Part shown: positions 51,463 through 60,307 of the stretch, piece after piece | How the letters are laid out: each line of letters begins with the position of its first letter | How positions within the stretch are numbered: the first letter of the stretch is position 1 | NCBI GenBank assembly: GCA_022792835.1 | Contig: JAAWBT010000071.1 | Span: 33,632 to 97,631, forward strand | DNA: 64,000 bases | Source of the DNA: Lachnospiraceae bacterium | Lineage (GTDB): Bacteria > Bacillota > Clostridia > Lachnospirales > Lachnospiraceae | Direction of reading: 5' to 3' | The notes under the pieces: model-generated | The model's database searches: none | The model's input: the letters and a program-made list of their open reading frames with translations, nothing else | Told to the model about the DNA's origin: nothing | Translations under genes and position numbers: made by a program

Positions 51463-52560
51463 TTAAAATCCATGTGCAAAATTTTCAGACTCCAGCATCC
51501 GCATCTGCAGATCTTTCTTTGCAGAGTTCATACTGGAACGCCGCACTACCATATGGGCATTCAAAATCGTTTTCTGAGGCTTCTTCTCGCTTCCTTCTAT
51601 CCGCTCATAGAGGAGACTGGCCGCAGTCTCTCCCAGCTTGTAGCGCGGGACGATCATGGTTGTCAACGGCGGCGTAGAAATTGCCGAAAAGCTTAAGCCC
51701 TCATAGCTGACAAGGGCGATTTCCTGCGGCACCTCAAGCCCCCGCTCTTCACATGCCGACAAAACCCCTACTGCCACCTGGTCATTGACGCATATGATAC
51801 CATCCGGACGGCAATTTTCTGACAGAAGAGAAACCGCGGAATGATAGCCGTCCAAAATCAGGTAATTGTCATTCTTCACCATGATTTCTTCCGTGGAAAG
51901 TCCATAGGCTTCCAACGCCCGCTTTATGCCCTTCATCACCAGCTTATAAAGAGGCGCATCCGGCGAATTCCCAAAATAAGCCAGTTTCCTTCTTCCGATT
52001 TCCAAAAGATGTTCTGTCATTTCGTAAAAAGCAGTTTCATAATCAATCCGGACCAGGTCGAGCGCTTCATTTATACTGCTGGATTCAAGAAGGACAACCG
52101 GAATCTTTGTCCCGCTCTTTTCCAAATGACTCAAAGAGGCCGCATAGCTTCTGTATCCCTCATTGTCCCGGTAGGCTGCCGGAATCAAAACAATCCCGTC
52201 TATCCAAAGGTTCTGCAGAGAGCTGATAATTTCTTTCTCCTTCTCCAAAACCCCGCCGCTTTCCAAAACCACGGATATAATATTCCTCTCATAAAAATAT
52301 TGATTGATCCCTTTAATAATATCAATATAATAGTTTCTCCTCAGTGTTGGAACGACAATCGCGATTTGATTTCGTTTCGTGCTTTTCAGGCTGCTGGCAA
52401 GTGGATTTACACTGTAACCAGTTTCTTTCACCGCCGTACAGACCCGCCTTTGGATCTCTTCCCCCACATTATCCGCATGATTCAGTACCCGCGAAACCGT
52501 AGAGATACTGACTCCAGCGATCACTGCGACATCTTTTATCGTCGGAACATTCCGCTTCAT
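51463..52560 (-). CDS. LacI-family transcriptional regulator
   Basis: 365 residues from ATG 52560 (AAAGAGGTTTTGGT before it; the in-frame extension upstream covers the promoter and is rejected). The N-terminal LacI helix-turn-helix reads PTIKDVAVIAGVSISTVSRVL (two parts), followed by the hinge helix and a periplasmic-binding-protein-like ligand domain (about 60-345). Such proteins repress catabolic genes until a sugar or metabolite binds. GGGAAACGTAAAAG lies in its own leader and resembles the AAACGTTT sites upstream of the Liv-type operon, so it may control both (inference). Confidence 0.92.
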   Translation of the reverse strand: MKRNVPTIKDVAVIAGVSISTVSRVLNHADNVGEEIQRRVCTAVKETGYSVNPLASSLKSTKRNQIAIVVPTLRRNYYIDIIKGINQYFYERNIISVVLESGGVLEKEKEIISSLQNLWIDGIVLIPAAYRDNEGYRSYAASLSHLEKSGTKIPVVLLESSSINEALDLVRIDYETAFYEMTEHLLEIGRRKLAYFGNSPDAPLYKLVMKGIKRALEAYGLSTEEIMVKNDNYLILDGYHSAVSLLSENCRPDGIICVNDQVAVGVLSACEERGLEVPQEIALVSYEGLSFSAISTPPLTTMIVPRYKLGETAASLLYERIEGSEKKPQKTILNAHMVVRRSSMNSAKKDLQMRMLESENFAHGF

Positions 52561-52594
52561 ACCAAAACCTCTTTTACGTTTCCCTCTTTCCTTA

Positions 52595-52623
52595 ATTATA
52601 GCCAATTTCCGGTATAAATTCAA
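52595..52623 (-). promoter_or_regulatory. Promoter of the lacI-family gene
   Basis: Minus strand TTGAAT (52618-52623), 17-bp spacer, TATAAT (52595-52600), 35 bp before the chosen start. It lies inside the longer reading frame, which supports the shorter start. Confidence 0.7.
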
Positions 52624-52643
52624 TCAATAAATATTACGTTCAT

Positions 52644-52681
52644 GCGCCTCCCCCTGCAGCTTTTTCCGCTGGGGGAGGCGC
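52644..52681. terminator. Strong hairpin between aldo/keto reductase and LacI genes
   Basis: GCGCCTCCCCC (52644-52654) pairs perfectly with GGGGGAGGCGC (52671-52681). The T-run (AAAATTTTTATTTT) is on the plus-strand side, so classic U-tract termination would act on plus-strand transcripts. For the minus-strand operon ending at 52689 it may still form the 3' end. Confidence 0.55.
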
Positions 52682-52688
52682 AAAATTT

Positions 52689-53684
52689 TTATTTTAAAAT
52701 GACGTTTTTATCAATATCCGCATTCATGCGGGCGATATCGACATCTTCAATGACAATATCTCCGCCATGTGCGTTATCCCGCATATGCTCCGGCTTCCTG
52801 CCGCCGCAAAGGACATTGGTGATACCAGGCTGCTGCTTTGTCCACGCAACCACCAGATTGCCGATATGGCAGTTATACTTTTCACACAGATCCTTCCAAC
52901 TGTCTAAAAGGTCAAGCACCGTACCGATATTTTCAGGAAGGAACCAGGGGCTCTCTTCTCTGATATTTCCCTTTGAGACAACGGTGCCTCTCTGATACCG
53001 CCCGGTCAACAGGCCCTTTTCCAGCACGGAATAAGTCTGAATCGCAATCCCATGTTCCATGCAGAAAGGAACAATCTCCTTTTCTATGGCCCGGTCAAGA
53101 AGGGAATATTTCTGCTGAATGATGTCTAACTGTCCCCATTTTACATATTCCTGCAGATGATCCATATTGACGTTTGCCGCACCGATGGCCAGGATCTTTC
53201 CTTCTTTTTTCAGATCCAAAAGAGCCGACATGGTTTCTTCGATTGTCGTCATAACCGGCGGTTCTGCCTGAGAATGGGTATAATATACATCAATATAATC
53301 TGTACCGAGACGCCGCAGGCTGTACTCAACCTCTTCCCGGATCGTACTACGGTCCAACGCTTTATAGATGGGGACCCCATACATATCCACCTTCCGGCGG
53401 GAGCCGCGCACATCATGCCACCAGTTTCCGCATTTCGTACATACAACCACATCTTTCCGGTCCATGCGCTTAAGGGCCCGTCCCACAATCTCTTCACTGC
53501 GTCCCAGTCCATAGATCGGCGCCGTATCCAGCGTATTGACTCCTGCATCCAGCATCTCCACGATGGTCTGCTCTGCAAGCCCCTCGTCAAACTCTCCCCA
53601 CCAGTCGCCGCCGCCCATGCCAAAAGTCCCGAGTCCAATCACCGAACCGCTGACGCCGGATTTTCCAAACACTCTTTTTTCCAT
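52689..53684 (-). CDS. Aldo/keto reductase
   Basis: 331-residue TIM-barrel NADPH-dependent oxidoreductase. Catalytic tetrad Asp53, Tyr58, Lys84, His137 is intact (NTLDTAPIYG, CTKCGNWW, YYTHSQAE). C-terminal cofactor region around LVVAWTKQQPGITNVLCGGRKPEH. It reduces carbonyls or oxidises polyols or sugars; the substrate is unknown. It lies 47 bp after livF and may be co-transcribed with the ABC importer, suggesting that it acts on the imported compound. The LacI regulator follows. Confidence 0.92.
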   Translation of the reverse strand: MEKRVFGKSGVSGSVIGLGTFGMGGGDWWGEFDEGLAEQTIVEMLDAGVNTLDTAPIYGLGRSEEIVGRALKRMDRKDVVVCTKCGNWWHDVRGSRRKVDMYGVPIYKALDRSTIREEVEYSLRRLGTDYIDVYYTHSQAEPPVMTTIEETMSALLDLKKEGKILAIGAANVNMDHLQEYVKWGQLDIIQQKYSLLDRAIEKEIVPFCMEHGIAIQTYSVLEKGLLTGRYQRGTVVSKGNIREESPWFLPENIGTVLDLLDSWKDLCEKYNCHIGNLVVAWTKQQPGITNVLCGGRKPEHMRDNAHGGDIVIEDVDIARMNADIDKNVILK

Positions 53685-53731
53685 ATTTTAAACCATCCTT
53701 TCCTGTATCCTCTTCCAAAAAATCCCCAAAA

Positions 53732-54439
53732 TCACATACCAAGATATGCCTTCTGCACTTCCTCTGACCGCAAAAGATCCGACGCCATGCCTGACAGTGT
53801 AATCTCACCTGTCTGCAGCACATAAGCCCGGTCTGAAACCTTAAGGGCCATCCTCGCATTCTGTTCCACCAAAAGAATGGTCGTCCCCATGCTGCGGATG
53901 CGCTGGATCAGCGCAAAAATTTCTTTTACAATCAGGGGAGCAAGCCCCATCGACGGTTCATCCAGCATCAAAAGCTTCGGCCGGCTCATAAGCGCCCGGC
54001 CCACTGCCAGCATCTGCTGCTCCCCGCCGGACAGGGTTCCTGCCGCCTGTTTTTCCCGCGCCTTCAACACCGGGAACAGTTCATGTACCGTCTGAAGGGT
54101 CTCTTCATTCTGTTCCTTTGAAAAAAGGTAGCCGCCCATCAGCAGATTGTCATAAACCGAAAAATCCGGAAATACCTGGCGTCCCTCCGGTGAAAGAATG
54201 ATTCCCTCCCGCACTTTGCGACCGGAACTCAAGGATGTAATGTCCTTCTCATTCCAGAATATCTTCCCGGAGGCAAGCCCTTTCAGTCCGGCTATGGTAT
54301 TCATTGTCGTCGTTTTCCCCGCCCCGTTGGAGCCGATCAGCGTCACGATCTCGCCGGCATTTACCTCAAAGGAAATTCCCCTGACCGCACGGATGCTGCC
54401 ATAATTGACGGTCAGATCTTCCACTCTCAACAGTGTCAT
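53732..54439 (-). CDS. livF: Liv-type ABC importer ATPase
   Basis: 235 residues, LivF length. Walker A GSNGAGKTT at 36-44, signature LSGGEQQML near 137, Walker B LLMLDEPSMGLAP, switch His replaced by Gln in VEQNARMAL as usual for LivF. Overlaps livG by 4 bp. Last ATPase of a five-subunit importer of the branched-chain amino acid/amide family; the real substrate is uncertain. Confidence 0.92.
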   Translation of the reverse strand: MTLLRVEDLTVNYGSIRAVRGISFEVNAGEIVTLIGSNGAGKTTTMNTIAGLKGLASGKIFWNEKDITSLSSGRKVREGIILSPEGRQVFPDFSVYDNLLMGGYLFSKEQNEETLQTVHELFPVLKAREKQAAGTLSGGEQQMLAVGRALMSRPKLLMLDEPSMGLAPLIVKEIFALIQRIRSMGTTILLVEQNARMALKVSDRAYVLQTGEITLSGMASDLLRSEEVQKAYLGM

Positions 54440-55206
54440 TCTTCGTCCTCCTCACCAAGATAGGCATCAATCACATCCTGATTTTTACTGATCTCCTCCG
54501 GCGTCCCCTCCGCGATCAGAACACCATAGTTCAGCACATACAGCCTCTCACAAATATTCATAACAAATTTCATGTCATGATCAATCAGTATAACCGTCTT
54601 ATTCAGCTTTTTAATCTTTTGTATAATCTGCAGAAGCTCCGCTGTCTCCTGTTCGTTCATTCCCGCTGCCGGCTCATCCAAAAGAAGAATCTCCGGTGAA
54701 ACGGCCAGCGCACGGGCAATCTCCAACTTTCTCTGATAGCCATAGGACAGGGAACTGGCAAGCTCATACCGCACATCGTACAGATTCACCAGCTTTAAAA
54801 GCTCCCTCGCCTTCTCCTCACTCTCTCTTTCTTCCTTCCGTTTGCGGGGAGTATGAAAGATTGCATCTGCAAGGCCGGCCTTTGTGCGGCTGTGCATGCC
54901 GATGATCACATTATCCATAGCCGTCATTTTTTCAAAAAGACGGATATTCTGAAAGGTCCGTGCAAGGCCCTTCTGCGCAATCACGTGGGGAGCCAGGCCG
55001 GTAATCTCCTCCTCTTTAAAAAGGATTTTTCCCTCTGCCGGTTTGTACATGCCGGTAATGACATTGAACATGGTTGATTTTCCGGATCCGTTGGGCCCGA
55101 TCACTCCAATGATCTCGCCGCGGTCCACATGCATTTGAACCTGGTCCAGGGCTGTAAGACCGCCGAACCTCTGAGTAACCTTCTCAACTCTAAGCAGTCT
55201 CTCCAT
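54436..55206 (-). CDS. livG: Liv-type ABC importer ATPase
   Basis: 256 residues. Walker A GPNGSGKST at 37-45, LivG-type insertion around GMHSRTKAG, the signature region LSYGYQRKLEIARAL (LSYGYQRK replaces LSGGQ, as is usual in LivG), Walker B LLLDEPAAGMN and switch His in LIDHDMKFV. Its start codon overlaps the stop of livM (TAATG). Pairs with LivF beneath the LivHM pore. Confidence 0.93.
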   Translation of the reverse strand: MERLLRVEKVTQRFGGLTALDQVQMHVDRGEIIGVIGPNGSGKSTMFNVITGMYKPAEGKILFKEEEITGLAPHVIAQKGLARTFQNIRLFEKMTAMDNVIIGMHSRTKAGLADAIFHTPRKRKEERESEEKARELLKLVNLYDVRYELASSLSYGYQRKLEIARALAVSPEILLLDEPAAGMNEQETAELLQIIQKIKKLNKTVILIDHDMKFVMNICERLYVLNYGVLIAEGTPEEISKNQDVIDAYLGEEDEE

Positions 55207-56192
55207 TATTGTCCCTCACTCTCCTGTTTCACCGATGCCTGTTGTCTGATATACTTGAAATTTGTTTTTCCCAGCAGGCCGTCGGGCTTTACAAGCATAA
55301 GCACGATAACCAGAATTCCGTAAATCAAATTGCGGTATTCCGCAAGGAAGCGGATCAGTTCCGGCAGGACCGTCAGTACGGAAGCTCCGATAATTGTCCC
55401 CAAAATATTTCCCAGACCGCCGAAGATCGTCATAATCAAAACATTCAGCGAGGCTGATACCGTAAATACCGCCGGATCAATGTAGGACATGTACTGTGCA
55501 TAAAATGCGCCGGCCAGCCCCATAATCATGGCTGACAAAACAAAAACAATCACCTTATACTTAAATACGTTGATTCCCATGGCCCTGGCCGCAAGCTCAT
55601 CCTCACGGATTGCAATCACCGCATTGCCGATGCGCGAATTGATCAGAGAATATATAAGAAAGATCGTGAGAATCAAAAGCACAAGCATCAGGAAATAAAT
55701 GGAACGGCGTGATCCCAGCTTCATGCCGAAAAACACCGGGCTGGAAATTCCGGATATTCCCAGTGCGCCTCTGGTCAGGTCAACCCAGTTGATCTCCACC
55801 AGACGGACAATCTCGCAGAACCCCAGCGTCAGGATCGTCATATAATATCCCTGAAGCTTTGAGGCCGCAAGGGCAAGCAGAAGTCCAAATACGCCGGTCA
55901 GCAGGATCGCCGCCAGATAACAAGGTAGTGTCTGCCAGTGAAAATTTTTCACCAGGATTGCCGTGGCATAGGCACCGATTCCCATAAATGCGATATGCCC
56001 GATGGTCATAACGCCGAGATATCCGGTCAGGAGATTGATGCTTAAGGCCATCATGACATACAGCATACACAGGGTCATCATACGAAGTATATAGTTGGAT
56101 TTCACCACAAAGGGCAGCGCCAGCAGCACCAAAAAGGCAATTATGGTAACAAGATGCAGATTTTTAGCGAACAGTATTTTTGCTTTTTTCAC
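55206..56192 (-). CDS. livM: Liv-type ABC importer permease
   Basis: 328 residues from GTG 56192, preceded by AGGAGGGGAGCACG; a longer frame starting inside livH lacks a ribosome site. Eight to ten helices with LivM landmarks: SINLLTGYLGVMTIGHIAFMGIGAY and the cytoplasmic IREDELAARAMGINVFKYKV loop for ATPase docking. The C-terminal end is VKPDGLLGKTN. Forms the pore with LivH. Confidence 0.92.
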   Translation of the reverse strand: MKKAKILFAKNLHLVTIIAFLVLLALPFVVKSNYILRMMTLCMLYVMMALSINLLTGYLGVMTIGHIAFMGIGAYATAILVKNFHWQTLPCYLAAILLTGVFGLLLALAASKLQGYYMTILTLGFCEIVRLVEINWVDLTRGALGISGISSPVFFGMKLGSRRSIYFLMLVLLILTIFLIYSLINSRIGNAVIAIREDELAARAMGINVFKYKVIVFVLSAMIMGLAGAFYAQYMSYIDPAVFTVSASLNVLIMTIFGGLGNILGTIIGASVLTVLPELIRFLAEYRNLIYGILVIVLMLVKPDGLLGKTNFKYIRQQASVKQESEGQ

Positions 56193-56205
56193 CGTGCTCC
56201 CCTCC

Positions 56206-57084
56206 TTATACCTTAGAAATCTTCTCTTTGCCAAACAGACCATTCGGCAGGAAAAGAACAACAATAATTAAAACAATAAACGCAAAAGCATTTCGATACG
56301 CAGAACTGATGTAGGCCGCGCCCAGCGACTCGACAATTCCGATAATCAGACCGCCGGCCACCGCACCGGGCAGGGAACCGACACCGCCGAGAACTGCTGC
56401 CGCCATGGTTTTCATGCCGATGGAAAATCCTGACGTAAAATCAATCATCTGATAATACATCCCCACCAGGGTGCCTGAAACGCCCGCGAGGATAGCTGAG
56501 AGAATAAATGTCATGGAAATGACGCCGTTTACATTCACTCCCATCAGCCTGGCTGCATCCGCGTTCTGAGAAGTCGCCCGCATCGCCTTTCCGATCTTCG
56601 TTCCATATACAAGAAAGGACATCAGAAGAAGGATCAGGACCACAGACAGGAAAATAATAATCTGTGTCGATGAAATAATCGCGTTTCCAATCCGGAAGGA
56701 ACCAAAATTGATGATATTGGGATAAGGCACTGTCGCATTGGAAAAAAACAGCATGACAAAGTTGTCAATCACAGTCCCAAATCCCATTGTCGTAATTAAT
56801 CCGACAAGCCGCGTCGCATTCGTTTTCCGCAGCCTGCGCAGGGCAAAAAAATCCAGACAAAAGCCTACGAGTCCGTTGATAATAAGTGCAAGCGCAAAAC
56901 ACAGTAAAAAGCTACTCTGAAATTTATTGAATAATACAAGGCTTAAAAAGCCTCCCAGCATATAGATGGAGCCATTGGCAAAATTGACAAGCTTAAGGAC
57001 GCCGAAAACAAGAGAATACCCGATTGCGATCAGCGCGTAGATACTGCCCAGTGCCAGGCCGTTGATTAACTGTTGTAGGAACAC
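56206..57084 (-). CDS. livH: Liv-type ABC importer permease
   Basis: 292 residues. Starts FLQQLINGLALGSIYALIAIGYSLVFGVLK, the typical LivH opening (in two pieces), contains MRATSQNADAARLMGVNV for ATPase coupling and ends LPNGLFGKE. About eight helices. It follows the binding-protein gene after a 95-bp gap with a hairpin that may reduce downstream expression. Confidence 0.93.
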   Translation of the reverse strand: MFLQQLINGLALGSIYALIAIGYSLVFGVLKLVNFANGSIYMLGGFLSLVLFNKFQSSFLLCFALALIINGLVGFCLDFFALRRLRKTNATRLVGLITTMGFGTVIDNFVMLFFSNATVPYPNIINFGSFRIGNAIISSTQIIIFLSVVLILLLMSFLVYGTKIGKAMRATSQNADAARLMGVNVNGVISMTFILSAILAGVSGTLVGMYYQMIDFTSGFSIGMKTMAAAVLGGVGSLPGAVAGGLIIGIVESLGAAYISSAYRNAFAFIVLIIVVLFLPNGLFGKEKISKV

Positions 57085-57113
57085 CCTTCTTCCGCCTTTC
57101 TATCATTTATCGT

Positions 57114-57161
57114 AACTTTTATGAAGGATCGGCGCTCTCGCGCATCTCCTCCATAAAAGTT
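57114..57161 (-). terminator. Attenuator-like hairpin between binding protein and permease genes
   Basis: AACTTTTATG (57114-57123) and CATAAAAGTT (57152-57161) are a perfect 10-bp inverted repeat around 28 bases. Its place after the binding-protein gene fits partial termination or mRNA stabilisation, giving more binding protein than permease. Confidence 0.5.
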
Positions 57162-57179
57162 CCCCAAGCTGCCTGATCA

Positions 57180-58424
57180 TCAGTATTCAACTACCGCAAA
57201 TTTTCCATCCTTTACCGTATAGGCGCAAAGCTCTTTGTTTGCATAATTATAATCCGTGAAATAAAGGTGGGACGTGGATACGCTCTCATAGTCCTCATAA
57301 CTTAAGATTGCTTCCACCAGCTTGTGCGCATCATCCGTACCGACCTTCTTTGCCGCAAGCAGAGTCAGCATAATGCCGTCATAACAGTTTCCTGCAAAAC
57401 CATTACAGGTTTCCGGATAAGTCTCGTTATAATCGTTCATGAAATTAACCATGGTGTCGCTGTAATGCTCTGTGGTGATAACGTCCTCAAAATATGCAGG
57501 CAGAGTACCGCAGAACACGCCGTTGCGTGCTTCCGCTCCGCAAAGGTCAATAAATTCCTGGGTGAAGCACTGGCCGGGGCCGGAGAAAATCACGTCCTCT
57601 GAGACGCCCAGCTGACGGGCCTGTAAGATAACGGAAGCCACATCATAGTACTCGCCGGAAACATAAATGATATCCGGATCCAGGGCGATCACCTCTGTCA
57701 AAAGAGCCGAGAAGTCCTTCGTCTCACCGGAAACAAAGGAATTGCTGTAGACAAGCTCTCCGCCAAGCTCCGGCCACTTCTCGGATAAAATATTATTTAC
57801 ATTGACGCCAAGATCTGTGGTGGCATAGAGGATCGCCATTTTCGTGCCCTCACCAGTACATTTGTAAAGCACATCTGCCACACCGTTGATCTCAATGACT
57901 GCAGTGGGAGAAATGGGAACCAAAAGATCGCCCAGGGTCGGAAAATCCTGATGGGAAATATTCGGGGCAATCAGGGGCATTCCACCCTCCTGATAAGTGG
58001 GGGCAACCGCCATGCCGACACTGGACCCAAAGGTTCCAACCACAGCGAACACGTCGGGATCATCAATGAGCTGATTGGCCAGATTTGTCGCCTGTGTCAC
58101 ATCACTCTGGTCATCTAACACCTCAAGAACCACCTCCGTGCCGTTAAGGCCGCCGTTCTCATTGAATTCCTTTACCGCCATCTCAAGGGCATTCCGGTAA
58201 GCAATCCCGTACTGAGAATTGGGACCAGTAAGGGGAATCGGAGCTGCAAGCTTCGTTTTTCCATAGGTGGGGGTTTCTGCCTCACCATTCGTTTCCGCAT
58301 TGTTCTCTGCAGAAGCCGCCGTCCCGCCCGCTGCCGCTGTTTCCTTTTTCTCGGAATCTCCACAGCCAGCCAAAGCTGTCAGCAGCAGAGAACAGGTAAG
58401 TAATAACGCTACAATCCTTTTCAT
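57180..58424 (-). CDS. Liv-type substrate-binding lipoprotein
   Basis: 414 residues. Signal peptide with lipobox LAGC, Cys21, then a Glu/Ala/Thr-rich spacer (to about 58) and a periplasmic-binding fold type I (LAAPIPLTGPNSQYGIAYRNALEMAV, in two parts; VFAVVGTFGSSVGMAVAPTYQEGGMPLIAPN region). First gene of livJ-HMGF-like operon; AAAGGAGGAAAAAAGA precedes the ATG. Members bind branched-chain amino acids, urea, amides or aromatic acids, so the ligand is open. Confidence 0.92.
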   Translation of the reverse strand: MKRIVALLLTCSLLLTALAGCGDSEKKETAAAGGTAASAENNAETNGEAETPTYGKTKLAAPIPLTGPNSQYGIAYRNALEMAVKEFNENGGLNGTEVVLEVLDDQSDVTQATNLANQLIDDPDVFAVVGTFGSSVGMAVAPTYQEGGMPLIAPNISHQDFPTLGDLLVPISPTAVIEINGVADVLYKCTGEGTKMAILYATTDLGVNVNNILSEKWPELGGELVYSNSFVSGETKDFSALLTEVIALDPDIIYVSGEYYDVASVILQARQLGVSEDVIFSGPGQCFTQEFIDLCGAEARNGVFCGTLPAYFEDVITTEHYSDTMVNFMNDYNETYPETCNGFAGNCYDGIMLTLLAAKKVGTDDAHKLVEAILSYEDYESVSTSHLYFTDYNYANKELCAYTVKDGKFAVVEY

Positions 58425-58988
58425 TCTTTTTTCCTCCTTTAAATGAAATTAATTATTTCAAAGACTGTACTTTCTTTATACTTTTTAAGTACAGTCTTTT
58501 ACTTCTTTTTCCTGCGTTTGTCCGCTTTTTCTCTGCAGCTTTGTGGAAACGTTTTTTTGCACAACAGTCTTTGATTCTGTATAGACAATATCAGCATAGA
58601 GACCGGAACTATCACTCTCTCTGTATTTTTCTCCACAAGTCAACCTGATTTTTACAGACGATTTCTATTTTTATTCAGCAACGAAAGGCCCCGCAGACTC
58701 ATCTCTCAGCAGATCTCAACGCTAAATCAACCCGTTCTGGCTGTTTTATTTATAATGTAAAATTCTCTTCCTATTTTTGATAAAACGTTTTTTTATCTTC
58801 TTCTCCATAATATCATATCTTCTAGTTTTGTCAAGATATTTTGATATTTTTTACAATTTTTCTCTTCATTCTTTTTATTTTTTAGATATTTTATTTCTAT
58901 TTTTCCCGAAGTTTTGAAAAAACGTTTCTATCATTTGGGTATTTTTTCTAATGTTTCTTTCAAGATCAAGTTAATCCAGGCATCTTAT
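58425..58988. promoter_or_regulatory. Long AT-rich control region of the Liv-type operon
   Basis: About 560 bp without a gene. AAAGACTGTACTT (58460-58472) and AAGTACAGTCTTT (58487-58499) form a perfect 13-bp inverted repeat in the operon leader; ACAGTCTTT recurs at 58564-58572. The 8-bp palindrome AAACGTTT occurs three times (58547-58554, 58783-58790, 58920-58927), resembling LacI-family operators. I could not settle on one promoter. Confidence 0.45.
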
Positions 58989-59028
58989 AAAGCCGGGAGT
59001 CTCCATTTTTTGGATGACTCCCGGCTTT
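58989..59028 (-). terminator. Intrinsic terminator of the iclR-type gene
   Basis: AAAGCCGGGAGTC (58989-59001) pairs with GACTCCCGGCTTT (59016-59028), extended by TCC/GGA inside, and the U-tract follows on either strand. It ends the IclR gene transcript and shares GGGAGTCTCC with the terminator at 63691. Confidence 0.8.
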
Positions 59029-59082
59029 TCTTACAAAAGCGCCCGGTAAAATCTGCCTCCCGGTACAAACATCACCGTCTCT

Positions 59083-59835
59083 TCACTTATAATTGGAAAG
59101 ATATTTTGCGATCTCTTTTAGCTTTTGGCTGAAAATTTCAATCTCGGACGGAGTTATATAAGAAGCCAGGCCTGCAATACTGATGCCCAAAACCGGCTTG
59201 CCCCACTGATCCACAACTACTGTACCAACGCCTTTGACTCCAAGTATACTTTCTTCATTGTCAACCGCATACCCGTCTTTACGTATCCCATCCAGCTCCT
59301 TTCGCAAGACAGCCGTATCAAGAATACTATTCAGCGTCAGCCCCTCCAAAGGTTCACTGAGGACTTTATTTAATTCCTCCTGGGAAGTGTATGCCAAAAA
59401 AGCTTTCCCGGAAGAAGTACAGTTAGCAGGAGCCTTTGCACCCACTACCGTCGTCACTGCCATAGCTCCGGCCGGAACAATGCTCTCGACATAAATGATA
59501 TGTCTTCCGCTCAGCATTGTAATGTGAGTATTTTTCTGATATTGGTCCGAAAGCTTTCGCAATTCTTTCCGGGCTTCATCACGGATATTCCGATTGCTGT
59601 TTATGGAGTTAAACAGTTCCACGATATTGATCCCCAAAGTATACCTGCCTGTAACGCAGTCAAACGTCAGCATATCCATGTTTTCCAAAGTGGCAATCAG
59701 GCTAAAGGCCGTTGTCTTTGGAATCTCCATCAGTTTCGATATCTCATTCAACGTCAGTTTCTCATGGCTTTTGAACAAATTTAAAATATTTACCGCTTTC
59801 TCTACGCTCAAGATACGGGCTTTTTTCGTGGTCAT
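59083..59835 (-). CDS. IclR-family transcriptional regulator
   Basis: 250 residues from ATG 59835 (AAAAGGAAAAATTGTA before it); an upstream start would lie inside the repeat element at 59864 and is rejected. N-terminal winged helix (about 10-70: LTLNEISKLMEIPKTTAFSLIATLENMDML) and C-terminal GAF-like IclR effector domain (75-245), including NCTSSGKAFLAY and GVKGVGTVVVD. It is divergent from the cyclase/aminotransferase/transporter genes, its likely targets. Confidence 0.92.
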   Translation of the reverse strand: MTTKKARILSVEKAVNILNLFKSHEKLTLNEISKLMEIPKTTAFSLIATLENMDMLTFDCVTGRYTLGINIVELFNSINSNRNIRDEARKELRKLSDQYQKNTHITMLSGRHIIYVESIVPAGAMAVTTVVGAKAPANCTSSGKAFLAYTSQEELNKVLSEPLEGLTLNSILDTAVLRKELDGIRKDGYAVDNEESILGVKGVGTVVVDQWGKPVLGISIAGLASYITPSEIEIFSQKLKEIAKYLSNYK

Positions 59836-59863
59836 TACAATTTTTCCTTTTCTTTTATCAACT

Positions 59864-60066
59864 ATACCATCAGTTAACAAGAGCATACACGGTCGGAGAA
59901 GGGGGAAATTCCTCTCTTTCCGACTCCCTGACTCCGCCTGCAGTGATTTGGCTGTTTTTCAAGGCGGACGACAGAGGCGTACTGGATGTACGCGGAGAGA
60001 GGACAACGCGGAAAAACCGGCAAATCATGCAGACTGGAGCGTGTGTGTCCTTGTCAACCGATGGTA
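59864..60066. repeat. 203-bp imperfect palindrome, MITE-like repeat element
   Basis: The two ends are TACCATCAGTTAACAAG and, on the other strand, TACCATCGGTTGACAAG. The similarity continues over about 80 bases per arm (ACACG near the ends, CTGCA, TGATTTG, GTTTTTC further in) to a central GCGTAC-TGGAT-GTACGC (59977-59993). A 39-base insertion in the left arm is itself Pu/Py-rich. This folds into one long hairpin and contains no real gene, the appearance of a non-autonomous transposon or interspersed repeat. Confidence 0.7.
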
Positions 60067-60133
60067 CCATACGAGATAATTATAAAGTAGTATTTTACAA
60101 AAATCAAGTTCCACTCTATCATACCGATTATTT

Positions 60134-60291
60134 TTCTGTATTATAGAATAGCCTTGTCTGTCAAACCTGGACCATATTTCCACATAGTTTTGTTCTGTAA
60201 TATAGTATATTAAACTTTATTATAGAATTTTTATTGACAAGTCATAATCCCATTGTTATTATACTGTAATAAAGAACAATATTCTATAATA
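60134..60291. promoter_or_regulatory. Operator array and promoter of the cyclase operon
   Basis: TTCTGTATTATAGAA (60134-60148) is a near-perfect dyad. Related half-sites recur: TTCTGTAATA (60193-60202), inverted TATTATAGAA (60218-60227), TACTGTAATAAAGAA (60262-60276) and TTCTATAATA (60282-60291). The promoter is TTGACA (60234-60239), 17-bp spacer, TATTAT (60257-60262). The divergent IclR regulator is the likely binder (inference). Confidence 0.65.
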
Positions 60292-60307
60292 TAAGGAGGA
60301 CTATTTT

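Noticed and set aside
58540..58560. cre (CcpA) site for the Liv-type operon
   Set aside because: The sequence around AAACGTTT lacks the required TG...CA ends of the cre consensus at all three copies, so a different LacI-family operator is more likely.
59870..60070. 66-codon minus-strand frame between the iclR-type gene and the cyclase
   Set aside because: Coincides with the 203-bp palindromic repeat; the apparent peptide is a by-product of the repeat.
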